Positions 48,701 through 59,300 of a DNA stretch of 64,000 nt are shown in pieces. Under the pieces are notes generated by a model, which was not told the origin of the DNA, did no database searches, and was given only the letters and a program-made list of their open reading frames with translations. The number at the start of each line of letters is the position of its first letter. Position 1 is the first letter of the stretch. The translations under genes and the position numbers were made by a program. Source of the DNA: Drosophila persimilis (lineage: Eukaryota > Arthropoda > Insecta > Diptera > Drosophilidae); the NCBI RefSeq assembly GCF_003286085.1, contig NW_020825355.1:310001-374000 (forward strand), written 5' to 3'.

Positions 48701-48949
48701 TAATATATATATTTACGTGTATAAAAGAAAGAAAGAAAGATCCATTGTCTTAATGCTTACACTTTGTGGGGCATTCAACAGCCTGAGTATGGTGCCGATC
48801 TGCGTGGCCAGCGGCATGGTTGTGGCAAACGCATAGGTGGGGGCACGCACCGGTATGGGGAAGGCGGTGCAGGCCGATAGCGGATCGCTGTCCACCAGAT
48901 ACTGGACACGAAAGGTGATTAGTTCGTCGGGTTCCATTTTCACAATCAT
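30778..48949 (-). CDS. Fhos: FHOD-family formin
   Basis: Sixteen predicted coding exons: 48949-48761, 42026-41917, 39720-39662, 39589-39405, 39310-39087, 39007-38786, 38716-38457, 38392-38255, 38058-37375, 37226-37010, 34492-34111, 34046-33900, 33214-32876, 32812-32097, 32032-31806, 30851-30778. Phases agree throughout: 4173 nt, 1390 aa. Order: GTPase-binding-like N-terminus (1-115; [11 protein letters not shown]), FH3 repeats (116-345; [13 protein letters not shown]), Ser/Asn-rich linker, poly-Pro near 650 and FH1 near 820-860, FH2 (890-1260; [46 protein letters not shown]), basic C-terminal autoregulatory segment ([12 protein letters not shown], keeping Rho-kinase-type sites). FHOD formins assemble and bundle actin filaments; fly Fhos is known in muscle sarcomeres. 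Start: first ATG in exon 1, since an in-frame TAG precedes the open frame. Longer isoforms may start outside the window. Confidence 0.92.
30852..31805. other. Fhos last intron
   Basis: A 954-nt intron between the penultimate exon and the 24-codon last exon. It contains TTACGG-type hexamers at 31197-31262 and ATTG tetramers at 31571-31590. No gene is seen. Confidence 0.75.
31197..31262. repeat. (GGTTAC)n-like hexanucleotide repeat
   Basis: About ten imperfect GGTTAC/GGCTAC/GGTAAC units inside the last Fhos intron. Confidence 0.85.
33215..33899. other. Fhos FH2 intron with a candidate microexon
   Basis: A 685-nt intron in the middle of the FH2 coding region, much longer than its 63-64-nt neighbours. 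It contains GT runs near 33400 and, on the minus strand, the string TCTCTCTTTAG-GAG-GTGAGTG around 33576-33596, which has the form of a 3-nt exon (see the microexon entry). Confidence 0.7.
33582..33584 (-). other. Possible 3-nt Fhos microexon (GAG, Glu)
   Basis: On the minus strand a pyrimidine-rich acceptor (CTCTCTTTAG) and a consensus donor (GTGAGT) are separated by only GAG. Both flanking exon junctions are phase 0, so inclusion would add one Glu between MTK and KQQEL at the FH2 lasso/linker region without shifting the frame. It could also act as a recursive splice point. This is inferred from splice-site form only. Confidence 0.35.
34907..34974 (+). promoter_or_regulatory. Promoter of the nested acyl-CoA-binding protein gene
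   Basis: GATAAG at 34909-34914, a strong TATAAAAG at 34940-34947 and an initiator ATCATTA with A at 34971, 31 bases after the TATA box. The 5' UTR is 29 nt. Confidence 0.7.
35000..35309 (+). CDS. Acyl-CoA-binding protein (ACBP), nested in Fhos intron
   Basis: Predicted exons are 35000-35005 (only Met-Asp) and 35070-35309 (64-nt intron, GAT|GTAAGT donor, GTTGCAG acceptor, phase 0), 81 aa. The product has the small four-helix ACBP fold signature: [17 protein letters not shown], with the conserved Tyr and Lys that contact the acyl-CoA, and AAKYDAW, where many members have KWDAW or KWNAW. It ends [16 protein letters not shown]. ACBPs bind medium- and long-chain acyl-CoA esters in the cytosol and buffer their supply to lipid metabolism. 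The gene has its own TATA promoter and AATAAA (35352-35357), so it is transcribed independently and opposite to Fhos. Several small paralogues exist in flies; I do not assign which one this is. Confidence 0.92.
35497..35796 (-). CDS. 99-aa helical protein of unknown function, nested in Fhos intron
   Basis: A single-exon frame from a true ATG with an AATAAA at 35394-35389 about 100 bases past the stop. The sequence is acidic and predicted helical, with heptad-like leucine spacing ([29 protein letters not shown]) typical of short coiled-coil subunits. It has no signal peptide, no membrane segment and no cysteines. The 3' end faces the 3' end of the acyl-CoA-binding gene, and the two polyadenylation signals are about 30 bp apart. 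I do not recognise the family. Independent terminator and clean ATG support a real gene rather than a chance frame. Confidence 0.65.
   Translation of the reverse strand: MEPFNTRTILMEGLKENAQNIQIELRMLRQRGVPHAALDLETLSRVVELNRQLLHTTESLTQILREIVDEAMDVEIIGAHIVLALEVSRIQDEVIANDA
39721..41916. other. Fhos intron
   Basis: A 2.2-kb intron between the second and third coding exons, with poly-C/poly-G runs (41431-41463) and AGGC repeats. No gene is seen. Confidence 0.75.
42027..48760. other. Large first coding intron of Fhos
   Basis: A 6.7-kb intron with many T and A homopolymers, GGCTCT-type repeats (46636-46690) and (GA)n near 47944-47962. An 84-codon plus-strand frame at 44700-44954 has a true ATG but no recognisable domain, promoter or splice context and is not annotated as a gene. 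Confidence 0.7.
46161..46194. repeat. GCCGAT/GCCGAA hexamer repeat
   Basis: About five tandem GCCGAT or GCCGAA units within the large Fhos intron. Confidence 0.8.
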
Positions 48950-50193
48950 TTTGGCGAATGTATTTACAGTCAGTCGTCTCTCGAGATCGCACTTCCACTT
49001 CACCTATTTCACATTTGTCTCTTTCTTTTATTTGCAGTTATTTATTTTTTTTCTGGTATTTTCTCTCACTTTTATTTATTTGCATTTTCACTTGAACTGG
49101 AACTGGAACTGCGACTGAAATGGATTTTTGGATTGGCATAAATTTGTTTGCTTTTCGCTGGCTTGCAATTTGTTTTAATTTTGATTTTTATGACGTGCAC
49201 TCTTTGGGCCACTCTCTGGGCCAAGCCCCGAAACGAATTTAAGACACATAGAAAACACACAAAAACACACAAGAGACGGGCGAGAGTTTCGAAGCCATTG
49301 ATACCCTGGTATTATCTGAGATACTATGGTGATCCTACGAATCAAAAAGCTGTCAACAGATCTTGTACAAATCGTCATACCCTCCTGCCTATCCCCAAAA
49401 TTGTTGCATAATTGTTGAGGCAACAGCACACACGCATGTTGCGCAATTTTATGCTAAATATTGCAAAATTGTTCAAAAGCCACGCCCACTATACAGTAAC
49501 ACTCCACAACAGTATTCCCCCTCCCTCCACCCCACCACCCGTAGCATAATTGTCTATGCCGAACCGGATCGCTCTCCTTTCTTTTCTTTTATTTTATTTT
49601 CTTCTTTTTTTTTTTTTGTATTTGCTTAAATATTTGTCTTTGGCTTACTGGTTCGCTTCAGAGTCACATAATGATCGTTATAATAATGATGATGATTGTT
49701 GTGTAACTTTGTTCGAATTCAATGTCAGTACCCGCCCCAGTAGTTCGGTGTTTAATCATCATCAGGCATTCAGGGGACATTGCCTCAAATCGAAACCAAA
49801 TCGAAGGGGCCTCCGCCGCTGTGGGAGTACCGCTAAATGGTCTTGTCTGCTGTTTTTCTGGGTTTTTATGCAAATATGCAAGACACAGAGTACTACACGG
49901 GTCTGTCTGTCCGTCAGTCTGCCCCGTCTGCCCGTCTGTGGTTTATGGGCCCGCAGAGCCGAGGGTCTTCGTCTGTTAACGAGGTTCTTGAGTGTCGTCT
50001 TGTAGCGGTCCCGGTAGCCGTGTGCGGTAGCTCCCTCCACATAACGTGACTCTAATGGACGCCCGTTGGCTGCCGGAGTTTGGTCTTTGTCTCGTCTTCA
50101 AAATTCGACTTGGACTTGAAGTTGGTCTCTGCTCAACACACACACTTGTCTGTCGAGTCGCTCGCTCACTGCTGCAGACGACTGACATTGAAC

Positions 50194-50219
50194 TCTAGAG
50201 TCTAGAGTCTAGAGTCTGG
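50194..50219. repeat. TCTAGAG tandem repeat
   Basis: Three to four copies of a 7-8-base TCTAGAG unit beside an initiator-like minus-strand word. Confidence 0.8.
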
Positions 50220-53200
50220 AGGAGGTCCGATAGTTGGTTGGGAAATGGGTGAGGCCACCGTGCGCGCGACAAATGGCATTAGAGATCGTCTAGTATGTTG
50301 TCCGCACATATTATGTATTGTTTTAGAAAGTATTTCAGGCATTTGTTGTTGCGGCATAAGAAAAGCCATTCCATTCAGATAATTCAGCTTTAATTGGTTT
50401 AAGACTCTGCTTTTTTAGTTTTCTCTGCTTAATAATACTAGAAACAATAAAATGCCACAACATAAATACTAAAATAAATACCAAAAGCACTAGAAATAAT
50501 AGCAAAAAAACTACGCTAGATATTTAAAAAAAAAAATCCATTTCTAAACAAAAAAAACTAAAAAAAAAACTAGCATAGAAACTAACAGTAGTCAAATAAA
50601 TAATAATAAAATAAAAGTAATAAAAAAAATGTTTAAATAAATCAAAAAATCTTAAATAGTTTTATTTTGGTAATGAATCATTAAAAAAAAAATACTAAAA
50701 CTAGGTACTTTTATTAGAAAAAGTCTATTTCAGTTTTTTTTTTAAGAGAAGCCCATAGAATGGCACTGCTAAAATAATTCGAACTATTCGAAATACTTAT
50801 TAATTGACGATTGTACTGCAGAAAAATTATTTTTAAAAATACTAAAAGCCATACAAAAGATACGTTTTTAGTTAAAGAACTTCTAGCACAAAAAAAACCC
50901 GAAATTCTTTGATTCTCTTCTCAGAAAATCGTTTACATAGCTGGCATATGTTATAGGGCATCATATCCGATAAGTTTCGACAAATGAACACTGAACTTCT
51001 GGTCCAGAAAACGTTCTAAACTGAAATTTCTGTTCTTTAACTGAAACTTAAGAGCCCTGCTTCAAGAACTCTTCGAGTATTAGCTTTCTTCAGCTGTGTA
51101 TTCGAATCATTTAGTGGTGGGCTACCTTTCAAGCCATTAGTCATTCCACAGATTCTCTGGGGGGCCTGGGCCCGGCCACCAATTTTGTAATTTGTCCAAC
51201 ACGTTGCACAAACATGTAGCAAGTTCGTACTACTGTGGAATACTCGCGTATAACATGTAATTATTTTATATTTTAGCCACTAACTCAAAGCATTTTTCAC
51301 AGATGCGATGCCCAATACGAAGGCGATGGCGATGGCGATGGAATTGGCGGCGGCGGCTTTTAAAAAGCCACAAAAAAGAAAAACACAGAAAACATCGCGC
51401 CTAATTGCAATAATTCATTGCGAAGCAGCGAATGCGAAATAAATACAGGGAAACACAGCACACAAAAATAAAGGCGAAAGCCATAAAAAAGGCCAATAAA
51501 AACGGTTAACAAAAGACAACACAAAAGCCAAGAATATTGTGTAAACGAAAACAGCTGTTCCACAGACGAGACTCCCGCGAACCGTTGAGAGGTGTTTCGT
51601 TCTGTTGAACGAACGAAATGAGAAATAAAATAAAAGTCAAGTCATTAAGAGCGGACTTGCAAGTCGGCCCGAACGGGTGGGGCAAGACTTCGGGGCTCAG
51701 AAAGGAAGTTCAGCACAGCACAGCAGAAAAAACAAAAGACCTAAAAGAGTTAAAGTTTAATTGAAAGACATGAGAATGCGGTGGCAGAGGGGAGGCGAGT
51801 GCGAGAGACAGGTTACAGGCCGCTGGCGGATGGACCCTTGCCAGGGCTTCCTTCTGACAGCCAGGCGGCAAGGCAGCAAGGCGGCAGGTGTGCCCCAAAA
51901 CACACACAGGAAAGAACCACACCACGCAAAACAAAAAAAAAAAAACAAAAACAGCAGGAAAGAAGCCAGGTTTCGAGGCTCTAGATACCCTGGAAGATCG
52001 ATTATTCCCTGGACAGGCAGGAGATGCAGGCATGCTTGACGTTGACGTTGATTCGCTGTACAACATTTCCCATAAGCAAATGACAAAAAAAAGACCACCA
52101 GCAATGAGAGATGTGCGATATTTTCAAACACAAAATATTAAGTATGCTTTTTGGGAGGAATATTAGACAGCTCTTAGACAGAAAAAACAGCTGTTTTTAC
52201 CCCCAAAAAAACTATTGCTCTGCCTTTAAGCAGATCTTACTGGCATTTCCTGCCTTGGGAGACCGGTTTTTCGACTCTATCTTGCTGAAGAGTTCTTCCT
52301 TGTTTTTGGTGGCAAGCTTCTGGGTTGCCTTATAGGACCCACAATCGCACAAGGGTACCAGCAACTGCAACCAGCAGAGGGACGGCACACCACCATGACA
52401 TCAGCAAGCGAGAAACCGAAACAACAAGTTCTGTTGCATGCGAAAGTCAATGTTGCAAGAGTCCGATTGGCAAGAGTCCGCCTGCTTTTGGTTTCGTTTA
52501 TGAAATGGAAAATGAAGTTGAGGCCCGAATAAAGATTTTTTACTTTCACGTATACAGAAATTCCTACAGACACGGGCCGGAACTCTCTGTTGGGCTCTTG
52601 GCCAGCACAAAAAAGGGTTTCGGTTTCGGTTTCGGTTTTGGCCAAGTCAAAAGTTAAGTGACCATCAGCGAAAATCACTATCGTCTATTTGGCTTCCTCA
52701 TTGCCCCGGCGATTGGCGACGTGCAGAAATTTAATGAAATTAAATAAATATTATGTTGTATGGCAGAAATAAACGCCAGGAGGAGGCCGGAGCCAGCTAG
52801 CCAGCCAAAAACTTTGGCCATTGTGGCCAAGAGTGTGGCTGTTAGCCATGGCTAAGCAGCGGCATATTTAGTTACAAATTACGACAATGGCGCCGACGCG
52901 ACGAACCGACGACTGACTGATGGACAGACCATATTAAAGTGTAAATAATTTATGCAAATGCCACAGCAGCAGCAGCAACAGCAGCCAGTCTGTAGCAGCC
53001 AGTCTGTGGGGCACCCACAACAACTACAGTACAGTAACAATAACCGCCGCGGCGGTACAGTAACAACTGGCAGGTAATGAAACCCGCCCGCTGGCTCAAG
53101 GAAACTATTTTTTGGAGCCATGCTGCTGCTTCTCTCTTTTTCGCCTTGACTTGTCTTAAATGAACTTTCACTTTTTACTGCTGCTGCTGCTGCTGCTGCT

Positions 53201-54439
53201 GCCTGCCTGCCTGCCCCATGTTGCAATCACTGGCGTTGGAGGAGTCAGGCAACGTCTCTTCCTGCTGCCGTTGCCGCTTCTTCTTCTGCAGTTTTTTATG
53301 CCATCAATTATGCAAATTTTCCATAGCCATAGCCCCCCATGGGATGGCTAATAACTTAACAATTTCCCAAAGACGCTTAATTGACAGCTACTGTGCGGCT
53401 GCTGCCTGTTGCATGCCCCTACGGGCGCACCCCACTCTGCTCGGATCCGTACTCTGTGATCCGCTTAAGAGTACGCTTTGATGATCCGCAACGGAGCATT
53501 GACATTGATACAGTTAGGGTTTTCTTCATCGAAGGGGGTCCCCAATCGAATTTATGCAAACAGGAAGTTGCTTTAACAGCTCCTTGTAGAGGGGGGTTCT
53601 TCAGAGAAATGCTCGTACTTTTGTATATTGTTGATTTTATAAAGAATTTTGAGGAACTTCAATTGCCTTTACCTTCTATATCCCTGATTGATTCTCTCTG
53701 AAAGTACATGTGTTTCCCAGTTCATAAGTTCTGTATAAGAAGATATGCCACCAAATATATGTATACTCTCAAGCGAAAAGGATACGAGTGGAGATCTCTG
53801 GGTTCAGGTTCTGTGCCACAACTATAGTGCTAAGATCCAATGGAATGTCCACTCTTTCAAAATGAGTTCGAATCTTGCCGAACAGATTCGAATCTCTTCG
53901 AATCTTCATACGAAGGAGCTTTCTAGCGAGCACTAGCAAACGTTTTAAGATCACTAAATGTATTAAAATGTGTCTTTACGCGTATTCCCACCATCTAATC
54001 GCACGAGCAGACAACTATTTCTGTTCCATCGAGATTAACTGTATACCCTAGGGCAGACACGTGACACTCGTGATTGAACTTCATTGAATTCAATTAAATC
54101 TACTTGTACTTCACACATTTGCCTCTCCCCCCCTCCTGCTGTTATCTGCCCCGCAGAGTCCCACAACATTGGAAAAGATTCCGCGATACTTATCGCAGAC
54201 TTAATAAAGTAATAAACGCAGATACAGATACAGATACATTCGTTGGTTCAATGGGTTCGCAGAATGCGCAAAAAAAATAAATACCACATACGGTAGGTCT
54301 ATGGTTCGCTGAACAGCAAATATTTGGCCATACAAAAACAGAAACAGAAAACAGATATTTTAATGGAAACAGAACCCAAAAAAAAAAAGGAAAAAAGAGA
54401 GAAAAAGACACTACATTCCACAATAATTTGTCATGCTCT

Positions 54440-54441
<2 letters not shown>

Positions 54442-54504
<63 letters not shown>
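54442..54504. repeat. (GA)n microsatellite
   Basis: About 60 bases of nearly perfect GA dinucleotides. Long GA runs can recruit GAGA factor in flies; any such role here is inferred. Confidence 0.95.
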
Positions 54505-54505
<1 letters not shown>

Positions 54506-56349
54506 GATAATGGAAACAAACAAATCATTTTTTGAATTGAGAAAAAGGTTGTAGAAGAAAAAGGTACTACGGCCGGCAATCAGAAGAAAAGTTGTTTGAC
54601 CTCTTGACTGAACTGAACTGAACTGAATGAAAGACATATAAAATTGTTAAGCGAATGCATTTAAAAATAATTTCAACTGCCAATAAAAAGCCAGCCAAAG
54701 GAAAACACCGATGATTGGCCTGGGCCGTAATAGAGGGCCCTGGCTCTCTCGAAACGAGTTTGGAAAGAAAATTGTGTCACGTTTGTGTGTTGTGTGTTTG
54801 AAACGGTTAAATGTTTGAGGGAAAACACATCGCATGCCACTCGAGATCAGAGGCAGGCAGCAGTAGAGTGCGGTGCGGTGCGGTGCGGTGTGGTGTGTCT
54901 CTGTCAAATCCTATAGATACTCTCTGACAGAGAGATACCCTCTACTCTCGATACACGTGCGCATACCATGGCATAATGTGGTACTGGTGCGTGTGCGCTT
55001 GATTTATTGAATTCTTTCGCTCAGAACCGTAGCTGATTTCGTATGCAACGGATGCCCCAGGTCCAAGTCCAACTCCAAGTCCAAGCTCTGTGCCTCCGCA
55101 AGAATGCCAACTCATTATAGAACTCCCCTTCTGGAGGTGCTGGAAAGGTTGGAGGTGTTCTTCACAGTTAATTATAACAATAGCATAATGATCATAAGCC
55201 CCCCAAGGAGCCCCCAAAGGCCCCACAGAACGGAAATGAAAAGAGAACCAAAGCCGGAGGCAGGAAATCGTCGTGTGACAACGTGTTCATTGGGGAATTT
55301 CCCAGCTTATTCTTTAGTTTTCAGTGCTAAAAAAAAGAACAGACTCCAATGTGTCGATCGGAATACTTCAGGAATTGGGGTCAAAAGCCAGAGAGAAGTG
55401 CACTACTTTCTGGCTCTCAAGAGCAATGCCACTCGAAAAGCGTTTGCCACTTCATTCCGCTGGAAAATGCAGCCAACGGTAGTCCACCATTCGAGTAGTG
55501 GAAAGTGTTGGAATATTGGAATATAAATTAATATTATGCATTTTCTATTCTATTAAATATGCTAATGTTTCAAGAAAGAAGAATCGAAAGTGTCAGCACA
55601 AGATAAAAGATCCCTTTTAAGATGGAAAACTTGGGCCAACTTCAAGAAGAATCTAAAATATATTCCATACAAAAGACATTTATCAAAATTAGCTTGGGTT
55701 TTAATTAGGTTTTCCATGAATATATAGCACTATTATGTATAATTTTTCATTATTTAATGGAATAATACGGAATAAATTAAATAAATTATAATCAAATGGA
55801 GAAATAATTTACTATAATCAACTGAAACCAGAGAGAACCCAAATTAGCTTGAGATTTGAGATTAGAGATCTACAATTCTTTTTCGGAACTAATAAAAATC
55901 ATAGAAAATCGTGGAATATATCATAGAAACTAACATTGAGTGTAGCCAGAGCTTAGATAGAGGTAATCTAAGATCCCTAACAGATCGCTAGAAACAAGAA
56001 TCCATTCCATCTGTCAGAACTATGAATACCTGAAGAGGCAGTCAATCAAAAGGAATCGCTCTCTACAAAGAGAATTTGAGTTCTTTCTAGGCATTCGAGC
56101 TGACAGAATCTTCATGTGAAACATTATGTCATTTTGATAGATCACCCATAGAGACAGACAGACAGACGGACACCTCACTCTCTCGGTCTCTGTTGCCTCA
56201 TCATCATCGGTGGTTCCCTTTACAGACAGATGCAAATGCGGGACCTGTGAACCAGGGGCATCATCTGTACAACTCATTTTGTGGGTTATTTTTGTATGCA
56301 GTTGACATGAATTCTTACAAAATATCAACACAAACACACACACAATACT

Positions 56350-56383
56350 CTATATATATATATATATATATATCTATATATAT
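56350..56383. repeat. (TA)n microsatellite
   Basis: About 34 bases of TA repeat with one interruption. Confidence 0.95.
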
Positions 56384-59300
56384 GTACATCTGCTATCTGG
56401 GGTATCTGGTATGTATATCTTTTATGTGTGGCATATTCATTTGCTTTACTAATTTGCGGGCTCTGTGTGAGTGCGTGACTAATATTTTTGAGTGCAGCAA
56501 AAAAAGACTTGGCCACGATTTTTGTGCCGGGATTATGCAATGGGGCAACAAACGACCAAAACGGCAACAACAATCATCATCAAAATAATAAAGTTAAGAT
56601 ACATTTTTTTAGCCAAGAAAAACCACCGAGAGGCAGAGGAATATTGAGAGGGAGACGGTGGGGGAGAAGTGGAACCAGTGGCCCAGTTTTCACAGCCTCT
56701 TCTTTCCCATCAGCTGTGTGACAATTTTCATTTCAAAATTTGGGTCAAACACTTAAATATTTTACATTTTTTACATTTTCTTTTATGCAATAAAATGTTG
56801 ATGTTTCTGGCCATTTGTTCGATTTTATATGGGATTCACTGATTTACTGGATTTCCGTTTTTACCGAAATGAATGTTGGGGATAGGGTGGCTATATAGAA
56901 GGATATAAAAATACCATTTATTATTTACTATATATAAAGACGGTACTGAGATGTTGATTCGTGGTATAAACTTCCCTTAAGGGAAATGACATCATTTCCA
57001 TGAAGTAACACAAGGCATTCTCTCTGTATGACTATGATGGCAATATTTATAAAATATACAAGGTTTTCTTTACTTTTATCTGCAAAAGCACATCGTACAT
57101 TTCTTGGAAGAGTTGATTTTTGCCTTCAGTTTCTGAAATTTGATGATTGGTTGAAACTTATGTTTGTTTTCCAATAATGTCAGATAATTTTTGCCAAGTC
57201 TATGTGTTTTCAGGGACATTTTGGTGTCTTATTACAGAAATTGCAGCGGTTTTATTCGACAACACAATTCCGAATGCTGTACTTTACCCCTCGTTTGGGA
57301 TTTCGGATCAATTGATTTTCTGTGGATGATTTTAGCTTAATTCTTGGACTTCTTATGTTTCAAAACCGACTAAATACATCCATTTAGAAATGTATCTTCT
57401 TCAACAGCTAACGTATTTCCCTTAAAATTGAGGACGTATCAAATTCGCAAATCGATTTTCTTGGAAAATTGATAGCAAAAATTTATCAAAGAAATTAACT
57501 TATACCCTCCATCGACAAGTGCTGCATTTCCAACAATCAGTGAGCAAATAATCTTGGAAGTACATATCATAGATATGTAAGCCCTATCCCATACTTAAAG
57601 GGCAACAAACAATCATGAATCATACGATTGTTTGCCCCAAATGTTCTGCTGATCCGCTAATGAATGATTTGAAAGCAAAAGCATATAGATTTTCGATGAA
57701 AATGAAGCTCATGTTGTGGCTTATGTCTAATTTTCTTTATGAGGGCGCTCTTTTCACTCAACTGAGGCCCACATTTGAATAACAATCTTAAAGCGACAGA
57801 GCTGGAGGGGGTTTTATTTGATTTTTTACAAGCTGTTGGCCTAATGAGCGACGCCAAGCCGCCACAAGACGATCCCAGATGAGAGCGGTGGATGGGGGTG
57901 GGGGTGGGGGGGAGCTATAACCATCATTTTATAGTCTAATAAACAATGCGTTTTATCTGCGCCTGTGCTTTGGACGTGTTTTCACTTTGGGCCATGATAA
58001 ATTGCATTACACACAGAGTTTTTTTTTTTTTTGTTTATTTGTATTTAAACATTTTTTTTTTTTGTGGCTTGTCTGCTGTGGCGATTGCATCTCCAAGAGA
58101 CAGAAAGACAGGTAGACGACTGGTAGAGACAGTCGGCATTGCAGTTTCCACCATAAATCACCTCTGACGACTCATAATGCATACGAAAATACATAAAATT
58201 TATTGAAAATTGTAGCCACACAAAGTGTTTGTTGTTTGTTGGTTCAATGGTCAGAGAGACGCCTGTTAATTTTATGCAGATTTTATGCAACAATCCAGCG
58301 CTTAAATGTTGCACACACCGCCAGCCACCAGCCACCATCCACCAGCCAACGGCCGCCTGATAAATCGCTGATGGTTTGTCGGTTTTTGGGATTTCGGTTT
58401 ACGGATTTGGGGGAGTGTCAAATGCCAGTCCCTCCGGACTCTGGACTCCGGACTCCGGAATTGTGTAGTGGCGAGTGAGTGTTAAATTATGGGGCTTGTG
58501 GCAAGGTCAAGTTGAGGTTTGATTGATTCGAAATGCAATTTCAAATGGGCAGCAATCAAAAGATGCCTCAAAAGAAATGGTAAAAAATAAAGAGTTGAAT
58601 CCGCCTTCGCCTTGCAACAATCGATACGAATCAGGCATCAAGGTCGTAAGATTTCCCCATAATATGGGCTGATGCCGTATGCCGTAATCAATGATTATTT
58701 TTGTATTCTGCAATCCTGCACAACAAAAAACCGCAAATTGCAAGCCAAAGAAAAGCAAATCAAAATCAAGGCAACAGATCTGTTGCATCTCTGACGCAGG
58801 CAGGGCCTCCCCCGACTCTGGCACCGATTCGTTTTGGTTAAAGTTAATTGCTTTTATGGCCATAACCTTTTTTTATGATCGCACAATCAAACTACTTTGC
58901 ATTTTATGAACCCCTTCTGGCTCCTCCTTTGGCTGTAATCAACTTTTATGGCGCCCACCATTCAGAAAACCATTGAAAAGACATTTGGGGAAGCAGCGAT
59001 AAAAATCACAGAAAATTTGTTCAACTCCCCTGATAAGTCCGAGGGGTCCCCCAAATGTCAAGTTATCACTTCATTAGATGTAGATGTAGATGGAGTTGGA
59101 AGTGGTGTTGGAGAATGTTAGGGATAGGTTTTGTTCAGGATAGGTAATGGACGGAGAAGTGAACTCTTTATTCCCATAAAATGTGGAGTGACAGCTTCTT
59201 TGATTGAAATATACCTATGGGTCGACTGTTTGTACAAGATTCAATTGTATTTATAACGAATTTACTCCGAGACGCGTACTCGAAAGTAAATCCAATATTG

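Noticed and set aside
49664..50188. Overlapping minus-strand frames as extra Fhos coding exons
   Set aside because: No similarity to formin N-termini, and no acceptor-donor pair in a phase that joins the first recognised coding exon.
53860..53900. GTTCGAATC words suggesting a tRNA T-arm
   Set aside because: No acceptor stem, D-arm or anticodon stem could be drawn around them; they are part of a short GAATC-rich stretch.
54431..54637. Leu/Ser-rich minus-strand frame
   Set aside because: Translation of a GA dinucleotide repeat, not a protein.
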